This document shows, piece after piece, positions 23,051 to 31,624 of a DNA stretch of 64,000 nucleotides. Both the position numbers and the translations under genes were made by a program. Below the pieces are notes generated by a model. It searched no databases. It was given only the letters and a program-made list of their open reading frames with translations, and was not told the DNA's origin. The stretch spans positions 1 to 64,000 of the forward strand of contig NZ_JAAGLU010000012.1 in assembly GCF_010550245.1 (NCBI RefSeq), given 5' to 3'. This DNA comes from Streptomyces sp. SID12501 (lineage in GTDB: Bacteria > Actinomycetota > Actinomycetes > Streptomycetales > Streptomycetaceae). Positions within the stretch are counted from its first letter, which is position 1; every line of letters begins with the position of its first letter.

Positions 23051-24853
23051 GTGGGTATATCCCTGTCCGGAGAAGGCCGCCACAGACGACGTGTGCGAAT
23101 CGTTGTTCCCGTGATCGCCGCCGGCCTCGCCGCCGCGGTCACCGGTGCGCTGATGATGTCGTCCGCGAACGCCGCCACCGCCCTGCCGAAGCCCACCGCC
23201 GACCTGAGCCGCAGCGCGCACAGCACCGCGGAGCTCGAGAAGCGCGTAGCCGGCGCGGCCACCGGTGACGACACCCTGGCTTCCAAGAAGACGACGTTCA
23301 CCGCCGGCACCGTCGCCGGCACCAAGGACGCGAAGATCATCGGTGGTTCGACGACCACCCTCGCGGCAGCCCCGTACATGGCCCAGCTCTGGTACGACGA
23401 CACCAGGGGCACGGACACGACGGACGACGACATCAGCTTCTTCTGCGGCGGCTCGGTCATCGCCCCGACGAAGATCCTCACCGCCGCGCACTGCGTCAAG
23501 GGCTACAACTGGAACGCCAACGGCGCCGTCATCACCGGTACCGCGACGCTTCCGGACGCCGACGGGAACACCGACGGGACCGTCTCGGGCGTCTGGCGGC
23601 AGTGGAACAACCCGTCGTACAGCTCGGTGACGTTCGACAACGACATCGCCGTCCTGACGCTCGCGTACCCCGTCACGGCGCCGCCGATCCGGATGACGAC
23701 GGCCGGTGACACCGCCTCCTACAAGGCGCTCACCAACGCCAAGGTCTACGGCTGGGGGCGCACCAGCTCCACCACCAAGGACATCTCCGCGACCCTGAAG
23801 ACGGCCACGCTGCCCATCCAGTCCGACGCCACCTGCAACGGCAAGTACGGCAGCGACTTCATCAAGGGCCACATGGTCTGCGCGGGCAATCCCGCCACCG
23901 GCAGCGACACCGGTACCACCACCGCCTGCAACGGCGACTCCGGCGGCCCGCTCGTGGTCGCGGGCAAGGTCGTGGGTGTCGTCTCGTGGGGTGTGACGGA
24001 CTGCGTCGAGAAGGGCGCCTACAGCGTCTTCTCGAAGGTCACTTCGTACGTCGGCGCCGTGTACCCGCGGGTCGAGGACGCGAACCTCAGCGGTGACCAC
24101 CTGGCCGACCTGTGGCTGCGCCGCGCCTCCACGAAGATCGCCTACGAGAAGGACTCCAAGGGCACCAGCTTCGGTGCGAGTGAGCCCTGGGGCAACTGGG
24201 ACGGCGTCAACGTCGTCCTGCAGACCGACCTGAACCGGGACGACTACCAGGACCTGGTGGTCCGTGACAGTGGCTCGGGTGCCGTCTACTGGATGCACTA
24301 CGTGCCCGAGCCCGACGGCAGCGCCGGAACCTGGGCCACGAAGACGATCTTCGCCAACTGGAAGTCCCGCACCCGGATCATCACCCCGGGCGACGTCACC
24401 GGCGACTACAAGCCCGACGTCCTCACCGTCGACTCCGCAGGTGCCCTGTGGATCTACCCGGGCAACGGCAACGGCACCTTCGGGGCGCCGTCCAAGGTCT
24501 CCACCGGGTGGAACCAGTACAGCTCGATCGTCGGCCACGGCGACTTCAACGGCGACGGCAAGGCCGACCTGCTGGCCCGCACCAAGACCGGCTCGGTCGG
24601 TTACCTCCTCAAGGGCAACGGCAAGGCCGGCTCCCAGGCCTTCGCGGCCCGGGTCAAGGTGCGCACCTGGGGCGGCTTCAACACCCTGCTCACCCCCGGC
24701 GACGTGACCGGCGACGGAAAGGCCGACTTCCTGGCCCGTACGCCTGCCGGGACGATGTACCTCTACCCGGGCACCGGCAAGGGTACGAGCGAGATCTTCG
24801 GCACACCGAAGTCGGTCGGCACCGACTACAAGCAGTGGGACATCATCAGCTGA
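23051..24853 (+). CDS. Secreted trypsin-like serine protease with FG-GAP/VCBS repeats
   Basis: 600 residues from GTG 23051. A signal peptide (about 1-41) has a basic start, the core IVVPVIAAGLAAAVTGALMM and an ANA-A cleavage site. A propeptide leads to IIGGSTTTLAAAPYMAQL, the mature N-terminus typical of S1 proteases. The catalytic triad is His147 (TAAHC), Asp198 (DNDIAVL) and Ser297 (GDSGGPL). From about 345 to 600 there are FG-GAP/VCBS-type repeats with calcium-binding-like DxNxDxxxDL motifs (GDFNGDGKADLL, GDVTGDGKADFL). It is probably an exported protease with a propeller adhesion domain. Terminators flank it, so it is a single transcription unit. Confidence 0.92.
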   Translation: MGISLSGEGRHRRRVRIVVPVIAAGLAAAVTGALMMSSANAATALPKPTADLSRSAHSTAELEKRVAGAATGDDTLASKKTTFTAGTVAGTKDAKIIGGSTTTLAAAPYMAQLWYDDTRGTDTTDDDISFFCGGSVIAPTKILTAAHCVKGYNWNANGAVITGTATLPDADGNTDGTVSGVWRQWNNPSYSSVTFDNDIAVLTLAYPVTAPPIRMTTAGDTASYKALTNAKVYGWGRTSSTTKDISATLKTATLPIQSDATCNGKYGSDFIKGHMVCAGNPATGSDTGTTTACNGDSGGPLVVAGKVVGVVSWGVTDCVEKGAYSVFSKVTSYVGAVYPRVEDANLSGDHLADLWLRRASTKIAYEKDSKGTSFGASEPWGNWDGVNVVLQTDLNRDDYQDLVVRDSGSGAVYWMHYVPEPDGSAGTWATKTIFANWKSRTRIITPGDVTGDYKPDVLTVDSAGALWIYPGNGNGTFGAPSKVSTGWNQYSSIVGHGDFNGDGKADLLARTKTGSVGYLLKGNGKAGSQAFAARVKVRTWGGFNTLLTPGDVTGDGKADFLARTPAGTMYLYPGTGKGTSEIFGTPKSVGTDYKQWDIIS

Positions 24854-24917
24854 ATCCGCAGGTGAAAAGGGTCTTCTGAGCGATTCGCGAGGAACATCCC
24901 GTCCGTTCGGTCACACG

Positions 24918-24948
24918 CTGTGCCCTTCGCACCACGCGAAGGGCACAG
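24918..24948 (+). terminator. Terminator after serine protease
   Basis: A perfect 13-bp stem CTGTGCCCTTCGC / GCGAAGGGCACAG with a 5-base loop, followed by CTCGTTG and then a run of T about 18 bases on. Confidence 0.75.
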
Positions 24949-25070
24949 CTCGTTGTGCAACCCTTTTTCCGTAATGACCGTCTGACCATCCGACCGACCG
25001 GGTTACGACGGAAACAGGACTGACCCTGAAAGCAAGGGGTAACCGACCGGAACGAAACCGAAGGAAGCGC

Positions 25071-26177
25071 ATGTCCGCCGAGAGCAATCCGCTTGATCCA
25101 GGGAAGCCGTCGAAGTGGCCCAGCCGCCGCGAGCCCGGCGGCAAGCGCTCCAGGGCGCTGCTCGTCACGGCCTGGATCGCCGCCGCCATCGTCGTGCTCG
25201 GCGGCACCGGCCTCGGGTACGTGTACTTCAAGCTCAACGGCAACATCAAGAGCGTCGACATCAACCAGGTCCTCGGTACGGACCGACCCACCAACGTCGA
25301 CAACGGCTCCGAGGACATCCTGGTCCTGGGCTCCGACACCCGCTCCGGCGCCAACAAGAAGCTCGGCGGCGGCGCGGACGACGGCAGTGCCCGCTCGGAC
25401 ACCGCGATGATCGTCCACGTGTACGAGGGCCACAAGAAGGCCAGTGTGGTCTCCATACCCCGGGACACCCTCGTAGACCGCCCCCTGTGCACCGACACCA
25501 AGGGCGTCACGCACGACGCGGCCACCGGCGTGATGTTCAACTCCGCGTACTCCACGGGGGGCGCCGTCTGTGCCGTGAAGACCGTCGAGGCGCTCACCGG
25601 GATCCGTATGGACCACTACGTCGAGGTCGACTTCACCGGCTTCCAGAAGCTCGTCGACGAGCTGGGCGGCGTACAGGTGACCACGACGAAGGACATCAAG
25701 GACTCCGACAGCCACCTGAACCTGAAGGCCGGTACGCACAAGCTGAACGGCAAGCAGGCACTCGGCCTGGTCCGTACCCGTCACGGCGTCGGTGACGGCT
25801 CCGACCTGGGCCGCATCCAGCTCCAGCAGGCGTTCATCAAGGCCCTCGTCGACCAGATCAAGGACGTGGGCGTCCTGTCGAACCCCAAGAAGCTCTTCGA
25901 CCTGGCGAACACCGCCACCAAGGCCGTCACGACCGACTCCGACCTGGGCTCGGTCCGCTCCCTGACCTCCTTCGCGACGGGCCTCAAGAGCATCGGCTCC
26001 GCCCACATGGCCATGATCACCATGCCGGTCGAGTACGACCCCGCGAACCCCAACAGGGTCATAGTCGACAAGGCCAAGGCGCGCTCGGTCTGGAACGCCC
26101 TGAAGACGGACCGCCCCATCCCGGCAGCCGCGACCAAGGGCACGGCGAAGGGCGACGCGGCGGGCGTGGTGAGCTGA
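25071..26177 (+). CDS. LytR-CpsA-Psr family ligase
   Basis: 368 residues. A cytoplasmic basic tail, one membrane helix (about 27-50, ALLVTAWIAAAIVVLGGTGLGYVYF) and an extracellular LCP domain. Family motifs: DILVLGSDTR, ARSDTAMIVHV, VVSIPRDTLV with the catalytic-type arginine, IRMDHYVEVDFTGF, and GLVRTRHGVGDGSDLGRIQLQQ. LCP proteins transfer polyprenyl-phosphate-linked glycopolymers such as teichoic acids to peptidoglycan. The WecA/TagO-like gene at 31625 could supply such lipid-linked intermediates. Confidence 0.92.
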   Translation: MSAESNPLDPGKPSKWPSRREPGGKRSRALLVTAWIAAAIVVLGGTGLGYVYFKLNGNIKSVDINQVLGTDRPTNVDNGSEDILVLGSDTRSGANKKLGGGADDGSARSDTAMIVHVYEGHKKASVVSIPRDTLVDRPLCTDTKGVTHDAATGVMFNSAYSTGGAVCAVKTVEALTGIRMDHYVEVDFTGFQKLVDELGGVQVTTTKDIKDSDSHLNLKAGTHKLNGKQALGLVRTRHGVGDGSDLGRIQLQQAFIKALVDQIKDVGVLSNPKKLFDLANTATKAVTTDSDLGSVRSLTSFATGLKSIGSAHMAMITMPVEYDPANPNRVIVDKAKARSVWNALKTDRPIPAAATKGTAKGDAAGVVS

Positions 26178-26207
26178 AAGCAGCGGGGCGCAGCCCCCTG
26201 CTTTCAG
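26174..26207 (+). terminator. Terminator overlapping the LCP stop codon
   Basis: CTGAAAGCAG (26174-26183) pairs with CTGCTTTCAG (26198-26207). The loop itself folds (GGGGC with GCCCC). Confidence 0.7.
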
Positions 26208-26275
26208 GGGCGCGGGGCTGTGACATTTGCGGCTCCGCCGCGTGGGCGCGACAAGCCACAACGCACCCGCACCCG
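26203..26275. repeat. Dispersed Streptomyces intergenic repeat
   Basis: The block beginning TCAGGGGCGCGGGGCTGTG and ending near CAAGCCACAACGCACCCGC matches, from memory, a repeat family found between genes throughout Streptomyces genomes. Its function is not established. Confidence 0.55.
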
Positions 26276-26445
26276 CCCGCGAACGGCATCCCAGCACCCC
26301 CTCCCGCGCCCTCCGGGAATATCCAACCCCCGCCCCCGGTTTTGGGGGATGCGCCCAGTCCTGGCAGACTGGTACGTCGGCCCCGGTTCACGCACCCGCA
26401 TCCCGCGGAGGCGACCCGGAGCCCTCCCGAAACTAGGAGAACCCC

Positions 26446-26670
26446 TTGAAGCGCGAAGTCCACCCCGAGTACGTCGAGACGCAGGTCAGCTGCACCTGTG
26501 GCGCGTCGTTCACCACCCGTAGCACGATCACGAGCGGCAACATCCGCGCCGAGGTCTGCTCCGAGTGCCACCCGTTCTACACGGGCAAGCAGAAGATCCT
26601 CGACACCGGTGGCCGCGTGGCCCGCTTCGAGGCCCGCTTCGGCAAGGCCGCTGCCGGCTCCACGAAGTAG
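26446..26670 (+). CDS. rpmE: 50S ribosomal protein L31 (bL31, zinc-binding form)
   Basis: 74 residues from TTG 26446, with AGGAGA upstream. It begins KREVHPEYVETQVSCTCG and keeps the four cysteines of the zinc-binding form (CTCG and CSECHPFYTGKQK). In Streptomyces a zinc-free paralogue usually replaces it under zinc starvation; none is in this window. It lies just before prfA, separated by a strong terminator. Confidence 0.96.
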   Translation: MKREVHPEYVETQVSCTCGASFTTRSTITSGNIRAEVCSECHPFYTGKQKILDTGGRVARFEARFGKAAAGSTK

Positions 26671-26681
26671 CGAGGCACCAG

Positions 26682-26728
26682 CGCCGGTCCATGGATGCCC
26701 CCCGGGGCGTACCTGGACCGGCGTTTTT
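26682..26728 (+). terminator. Rho-independent terminator after rpmE
   Basis: CGCCGGTCCA pairs perfectly with TGGACCGGCG, followed by five T. It separates rpmE from prfA. Confidence 0.85.
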
Positions 26729-26773
26729 GGTCGCCCGCCTTCCCCCACGCACCACACGTTTTCAGGAGCCCCC

Positions 26774-27850
26774 ATGTTCGAGGCCGTCGAGGATCTGCTC
26801 ACCGAGCACGCCGACCTGGAGAAGAAGCTCGCCGACCCGTCGGTCCACGCCGATCAGGCCAACGCGCGCAAGCTCAACAAGCGCTACGCCGAGCTGACCC
26901 CGATCGTCGGGACCTACCGCTCCTGGAAGCAGACCGGGGACGACATCGGCACGGCGAAGGAGTTCGCCGTCGTCGACCCCGACTTCGCCGCCGAGGTCAA
27001 GGAACTGGAGAAGCAGCGCGACGAGCTCACCGAGAGGCTGCGCCTGCTGCTCGTTCCGCGTGACCCCAACGACGACAAGGACGTCATCCTGGAGGTCAAG
27101 GCCGGCGCCGGCGGTGACGAGTCCGCCCTGTTCGCCGGGGACCTCCTGCGGATGTATCTCCGCTACGCCGAGCGCGTCGGTTGGAAGACCGAGATCATCG
27201 ACGCCACCGAGTCCGAGCTGGGCGGCTACAAGGACGTCCAGGTCGCGGTGAAGACCAAGGGCGGCCAGGGTGCCACCGAGCCCGGCCAGGGCGTCTGGGC
27301 CCGTCTGAAGTACGAGGGCGGGGTGCACCGCGTGCAGCGCGTGCCCGCGACCGAGTCCCAGGGCCGTATCCACACCTCCGCGGCCGGTGTCCTGGTCACC
27401 CCCGAGGCGGAGGAGGTCGACGTCGAGGTCAACCCGAACGACCTCCGTATCGACGTGTACCGCTCCTCCGGTCCCGGCGGCCAGTCCGTCAACACGACCG
27501 ACTCCGCGGTGCGCATCACGCACATTCCCACCGGAGTCGTCGCCTCCTGCCAGAACGAGAAGAGCCAGCTGCAGAACAAGGAGCAGGCGATGCGTATCCT
27601 GCGCTCCAGGCTCCTCGCGGCAGCCGTGGAGGAAGCGGAGAAGGAGGCCGCGGACGCCCGCCGCAGCCAGGTCCGCACCGTCGACCGCTCCGAGAAGATC
27701 CGTACGTACAACTTCCCGGAGAATCGCCTCTCGGACCACCGCGTCGGCTTCAAGTCGTACAACCTCGACCAGGTGCTGGACGGCGACCTCGACGCCGTCA
27801 TCCAGGCCTGTGTCGACGCGGACTCCGCAGCGAAGCTCGCGGCGGCGTAA
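26774..27850 (+). CDS. prfA: Peptide chain release factor 1
   Basis: 358 residues from ATG 26774, the normal length for RF1. It reads UAA and UAG stops and triggers peptide release. Visible: the N-terminal helical domain, codon-recognition region with HRVQRVPATESQGRIHTS (PAT tripeptide), and the catalytic SSGPGGQSVNTTDSAVRITH with the GGQ motif whose glutamine is methylated by PrmC. prmC follows after 53 bases, the standard pairing. Confidence 0.97.
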   Translation: MFEAVEDLLTEHADLEKKLADPSVHADQANARKLNKRYAELTPIVGTYRSWKQTGDDIGTAKEFAVVDPDFAAEVKELEKQRDELTERLRLLLVPRDPNDDKDVILEVKAGAGGDESALFAGDLLRMYLRYAERVGWKTEIIDATESELGGYKDVQVAVKTKGGQGATEPGQGVWARLKYEGGVHRVQRVPATESQGRIHTSAAGVLVTPEAEEVDVEVNPNDLRIDVYRSSGPGGQSVNTTDSAVRITHIPTGVVASCQNEKSQLQNKEQAMRILRSRLLAAAVEEAEKEAADARRSQVRTVDRSEKIRTYNFPENRLSDHRVGFKSYNLDQVLDGDLDAVIQACVDADSAAKLAAA

Positions 27851-27903
27851 TCCCCGTACGAGGACCGTAGCCCCGTACGAGTAACCAGTACCGGAGGACC
27901 AGC

Positions 27904-28785
27904 GTGCAGCAGAACATTGGGGGACGGCCCCCGAGCCCCCGCAGCTTGCTGCTCGCGGAGGTGGCCCAGGCCACCCAGCGGCTGGCCGCCGCGGGCGTGC
28001 CCTCGCCGCGCAACGACGCGGAGGAGCTCGCCGCGTTCGTGCACGGTGTGAAGCGCGGCACGCTGCACACCGTCAAGGACATCGACTTCGACGCCCGCTA
28101 CTGGGAGGTCATCGCCCGCCGCGAGGCCCGCGAGCCGCTCCAGCACATCACCGGACGCGCCTTCTTCCGCTACCTGGAACTCCAGGTCGGGCCGGGCGTG
28201 TTCGTCCCCCGTCCCGAGACCGAGTCGGTCGTCGGCTGGGCGATAGACGCCGTACGCGCGATGGACGTCGTCGAGCCGCTGATCGTCGACCTGTGCACCG
28301 GTTCCGGCGCCATCGCGCTCGCCCTCGCCCAGGAGGTCCCGCGCTCCCGGGTGCACGCCGTGGAGCTGTCCGAGGACGCCCTGGCGTGGACCCGCAAGAA
28401 CATGGAGGGGTCCAGGGTCGACCTGCGGCAGGGCAACGCCCTGGACGCCTTCCCGGACCTCGACGGCCAGGTCGACCTGGTCGTCGCCAACCCGCCGTAC
28501 ATCCCGCTCACCGAGTGGGAGTACGTCGCCCCGGAGGCCCGGGACCACGATCCCGAACTCGCCCTGTTCTCGGGCGAGGACGGCCTCGACCTCATCCGGG
28601 GCCTGGAACGCACCGCCCACCGTCTGCTGCGCCCCGGCGGCGTCGTCGTGGTCGAGCACGCGGACACCCAGGGCGGCCAGGTGCCGTGGATCTTCACCGA
28701 GGAACGGGGCTGGGCCGACGCGGCCGACCACCCGGACCTCAACAACCGCCCGCGCTTCGCGACCGCCCGCAGGGCCACGCCGTGA
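27904..28785 (+). CDS. prmC: Peptide chain release factor N5-glutamine methyltransferase
   Basis: 293 residues from GTG 27904, with GGAGGA upstream. It methylates the GGQ glutamine of release factors. The N-terminal helical bundle (AEVAQATQRLAAAGVPSPRNDAEEL) precedes the class-I methyltransferase domain: FVPRPETE, LIVDLCTGSGAIALALA for S-adenosylmethionine binding, and the catalytic VANPPYIPL (NPPY). It is about normal length. Its stop overlaps the start of an 18-codon frame that leads into tsaC. Confidence 0.96.
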   Translation: MQQNIGGRPPSPRSLLLAEVAQATQRLAAAGVPSPRNDAEELAAFVHGVKRGTLHTVKDIDFDARYWEVIARREAREPLQHITGRAFFRYLELQVGPGVFVPRPETESVVGWAIDAVRAMDVVEPLIVDLCTGSGAIALALAQEVPRSRVHAVELSEDALAWTRKNMEGSRVDLRQGNALDAFPDLDGQVDLVVANPPYIPLTEWEYVAPEARDHDPELALFSGEDGLDLIRGLERTAHRLLRPGGVVVVEHADTQGGQVPWIFTEERGWADAADHPDLNNRPRFATARRATP

Positions 28786-28838
28786 GCATCACCCAGACTC
28801 TCTACCCCCAGCAGTACGTGTACGAGGAGGCCCGCTAA
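28782..28838 (+). CDS. Possible 18-residue leader peptide between prmC and tsaC
   Basis: GTG at 28782 overlaps the prmC stop (GTGA), and the frame MSITQTLYPQQYVYEEAR ends with TAA directly before the tsaC ATG at 28839. The near-perfect fit into the gap suggests translational coupling through a mini-frame. It may equally be an untranslated spacer whose GAGGAGG is simply the tsaC ribosome site. Confidence 0.35.
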   Translation: MSITQTLYPQQYVYEEAR

Positions 28839-29486
28839 ATGGCTCGGCGATACGACACCAACGACGCGACCGACCGCACGACCGGTCTGCGCGAGGCCGC
28901 GTCCGCCGTCCGCCGCGGCGAGCTGGTGGTCCTCCCGACCGACACGGTGTACGGCATCGGCGCCGACGCGTTCTCCTCCGAGGCCGTCAACGACCTGCTG
29001 GAGGCCAAGGGCCGCGGCCGTGGCATGCCCACGCCCGTCCTGATCGGTTCCCCGAACACCCTGCACGGCCTCGTCACGGACTTCTCCGAGATGGCCTGGG
29101 AACTCGTCGACGCCTTCTGGCCGGGCGCCCTCACACTCGTCGCCAAGCACCAGCCGTCCCTCCAGTGGGACCTGGGGGACACCCGCGGCACGGTCGCCGT
29201 ACGCATGCCGCTGCACCCGGTGGCCATCGAGCTGCTGACCGAGGTCGGCCCCATGGCGGTCTCCTCCGCCAACCTGACGGGCCACCCGTCCCCCGAGGAC
29301 TGTGACGCCGCCCAGGAAATGCTCGGCGACGCCGTCTCCGTCTACCTGGACGGCGGCCCCACGCCCGGAATCGTCCCGTCGTCGATCGTCGACGTCACGG
29401 GCAAGGTGCCGGTCCTGCTGCGCGCGGGCGCGCTGTCGGCCGAAGAGCTGCGCAAGGTGGTCCCCGACCTCGAGGTGGCGAATTGA
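28839..29486 (+). CDS. tsaC: L-threonylcarbamoyladenylate synthase (YrdC/Sua5 family)
   Basis: 215 residues, a single YrdC domain. It makes threonylcarbamoyl-AMP from threonine, bicarbonate and ATP for the t6A37 modification of tRNAs. Motifs: LVVLPTDTVYGIGADAFS, KGRGRGMPTPVLIG (the family usually has KxR), FWPGALTLV, and VAVRMPLHP with VSSANLTG. The GAGGAGG ribosome site lies inside the preceding 18-codon frame. Its stop overlaps the possible TTG start of the next gene. Confidence 0.94.
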   Translation: MARRYDTNDATDRTTGLREAASAVRRGELVVLPTDTVYGIGADAFSSEAVNDLLEAKGRGRGMPTPVLIGSPNTLHGLVTDFSEMAWELVDAFWPGALTLVAKHQPSLQWDLGDTRGTVAVRMPLHPVAIELLTEVGPMAVSSANLTGHPSPEDCDAAQEMLGDAVSVYLDGGPTPGIVPSSIVDVTGKVPVLLRAGALSAEELRKVVPDLEVAN

Positions 29487-29515
29487 CAGCCCCTGACGCG
29501 GGGCGTGGCATAGGC

Positions 29516-30163
29516 ATGCGTACGGGGGGCACGGGGGCTCAGCACTGGAACGGGGCCTCGCGGGACGCCTTCCGCATCCTCTATGTCAGCACCGGCAACG
29601 TCTGCCGCTCACCGATCACCGAGCGGCTGACCCGTCATGCCCTGGCGGACCGGCTCGGCGACCCGCTCTGGGGCGGCCTGATCGTGGAGAGCGCCGGTAC
29701 GTGGGGCCACGAGGGCGCGCCCATGGAGGCCAACGCCGAGGCGGTCCTCGCGGAGTTCGGCGCGGACCCCTCCGGCTTCACTGGGCGCGAGCTGCTCGAC
29801 GAGCACGTGATCCGGGCCGACCTGGTGCTGACGGCCACGCGGGACCACCGCGCGCAGGTCATCTCCATGGGCCACTCGGCGGGCCTGCGCACCTTCACGC
29901 TGAAGGAGTTCACGCGCCTGGTGAAGGCGATAGACCCGGCGACCCTGCCCCCGCTGGACGACGGAATGATCGAACGGGCGCGCGCACTGGTCCGCGCTGC
30001 GGCGGCTCTACGCGGGTGGCTCCTCGCGCCCACCGCGGAGGCGGACGAGGTGTACGACCCGTACGGGGCGCCCCTGACGTTCTTCCGGTCGATCGGGGAC
30101 GAGATACAGCAGGCGCTCGACCCGGTGGTGACCGCACTGACGGGAGTCGCCGCGCGTACGTAG
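29516..30163 (+). CDS. Low-molecular-weight phosphatase-like protein, Cys-to-Ser in P-loop
   Basis: 215 residues from ATG 29516; TTG 29483, overlapping the tsaC stop, is an alternative start. The fold is that of low-molecular-weight tyrosine phosphatases and arsenate reductases. The phosphate loop reads VSTGNVCRSP, where the family has VCxGNxCRSP, so the nucleophilic cysteine is replaced by Ser25 while Cys30 and Arg31 remain. The general-acid DPY motif is present (VYDPYGAP). Phosphate binding should survive, but normal catalysis should not. It may be a binding-only pseudophosphatase next to cell-wall genes. Confidence 0.85.
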   Translation: MRTGGTGAQHWNGASRDAFRILYVSTGNVCRSPITERLTRHALADRLGDPLWGGLIVESAGTWGHEGAPMEANAEAVLAEFGADPSGFTGRELLDEHVIRADLVLTATRDHRAQVISMGHSAGLRTFTLKEFTRLVKAIDPATLPPLDDGMIERARALVRAAAALRGWLLAPTAEADEVYDPYGAPLTFFRSIGDEIQQALDPVVTALTGVAART

Positions 30164-30244
30164 CCGGTTCGCAGGTGCACCGGGCGCACCCGCTCTCCCC
30201 GGCCTACATTGGACGTACGTCACCGTCGACGCCCGGAGTCCACC

Positions 30245-31498
30245 ATGTCGGTCACGCGTGCCCCCGAGGGCGATCTCGCTGTTGATGTGCTGCGCCGGCA
30301 GGACCCCGAGCTGGCCGAGGTGCTGCTCGGGGAGGCCGAACGGCAGTCGACGACGCTCCAGCTGATCGCCGCCGAGAACTTCACCTCGCCCGCCGTGCTG
30401 GCCATGCTCGGCTCACCGCTCGCCAACAAGTACGCCGAGGGCTATCCCGGCGCCCGGCACCACGGCGGCTGCGAGATCGTCGACGTCGCCGAGCGCGTCG
30501 CCGTGGAGCGCGCCAGGGCGCTTTTCGGCGCTGAACACGCCAACGTCCAGTCCCACTCCGGGTCTTCGGCCGTACTGGCCGCCTACGCCGCCCTCCTGCG
30601 CCCCGGTGACACCGTCCTCGCCCTCGGGCTGCCCCACGGCGGCCATCTCACGCACGGGTCGCCCGCCAACTTCTCCGGGCGCTGGTTCGACTTCGTCCCC
30701 TACGGGGTGGACGCGGAGAGCGGCCTCATCGACTACGGGCAGGTGCGCGCCCTCGCGCATGCGCATCGCCCCAAGGCCATCGTCTGCGGGTCCATCGCCT
30801 ACCCCCGGCACATCGACTACGCCGCCTTCCGCGAGATCGCCGACGAGGCGGGTGCCTACCTCATCGCCGACGCCGCCCACCCCATCGGGCTCGTCGCCGG
30901 GGGAGCGGCGCCCAGTCCGGTGCCGTACGCCGACATCGTCTGCGCGACGACCCACAAGGTGTTGCGCGGACCGCGCGGCGGGCTGCTGCTGTGCGGCGCC
31001 GACCTCGCGGAACGGGTCGACCGGGCGGTTTTCCCGTTCACGCAGGGGGGCGCGCAGATGCACACGATCGCCGCCAAGGCCGTCGCCTTCGGCGAGGCGG
31101 CGACCCCGGCCTTCACGGCGTACGCCCATCAGGTGGTCGCCAACGCGCGGGTGCTGGCGGCGGGGCTGGCCGCCGAGGGGTTCGTCGTCACCACGGGCGG
31201 AACCGATACGCACCTCATCACGGTCGATCCGGCACCCCTGGGTGTGGACGGACGTACCGCTCGGGGCCTGCTTTCCGCCGCCGGAGTGGTTCTGGACTGC
31301 TGTCCGCTGCCTCACGGGGAGGCACGCGGACTGCGGCTCGGGACGGCGGCGCTGACCACCCAGGGCATGGGGGAGGCTGAGATGGCACGGATCGCGGTGC
31401 TGCTGGCGGGGGTGCTGCGTGGGGCTGCCGAGAGCGGTGGGGTGCGTGAAGAAGTGCGGGAGCTGGCCGGTAGATTTCCGCCGTATCCCGGGCGATGA
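30245..31498 (+). CDS. glyA: Serine hydroxymethyltransferase
   Basis: 417 residues from ATG 30245. A PLP enzyme that interconverts serine and glycine and loads one-carbon units on tetrahydrofolate. Conserved blocks: LQLIAAENFTSPAVL, NKYAEGYPGARHHGG, NVQSHSGSSAVLAAY, HGGHLTHGSP, LIADAAHPIGLVAGG, and the PLP lysine Lys238 in CATTHKVLRGPRGG. Streptomyces often encode two SHMTs. The gene lies between the phosphatase-like gene and wecA. Confidence 0.95.
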   Translation: MSVTRAPEGDLAVDVLRRQDPELAEVLLGEAERQSTTLQLIAAENFTSPAVLAMLGSPLANKYAEGYPGARHHGGCEIVDVAERVAVERARALFGAEHANVQSHSGSSAVLAAYAALLRPGDTVLALGLPHGGHLTHGSPANFSGRWFDFVPYGVDAESGLIDYGQVRALAHAHRPKAIVCGSIAYPRHIDYAAFREIADEAGAYLIADAAHPIGLVAGGAAPSPVPYADIVCATTHKVLRGPRGGLLLCGADLAERVDRAVFPFTQGGAQMHTIAAKAVAFGEAATPAFTAYAHQVVANARVLAAGLAAEGFVVTTGGTDTHLITVDPAPLGVDGRTARGLLSAAGVVLDCCPLPHGEARGLRLGTAALTTQGMGEAEMARIAVLLAGVLRGAAESGGVREEVRELAGRFPPYPGR

Positions 31499-31624
31499 GG
31501 GGTAGTCGTCAAACGTGCACAGGCGCCCGTGCAACCATCGTCGATACCCGGAAGTCCCCATCCTTATGCGTCCCTCGCTAGGGTGTGGGACCTGGGATGG
31601 CCAGCGAGACCTGTGGGGAAGCCT

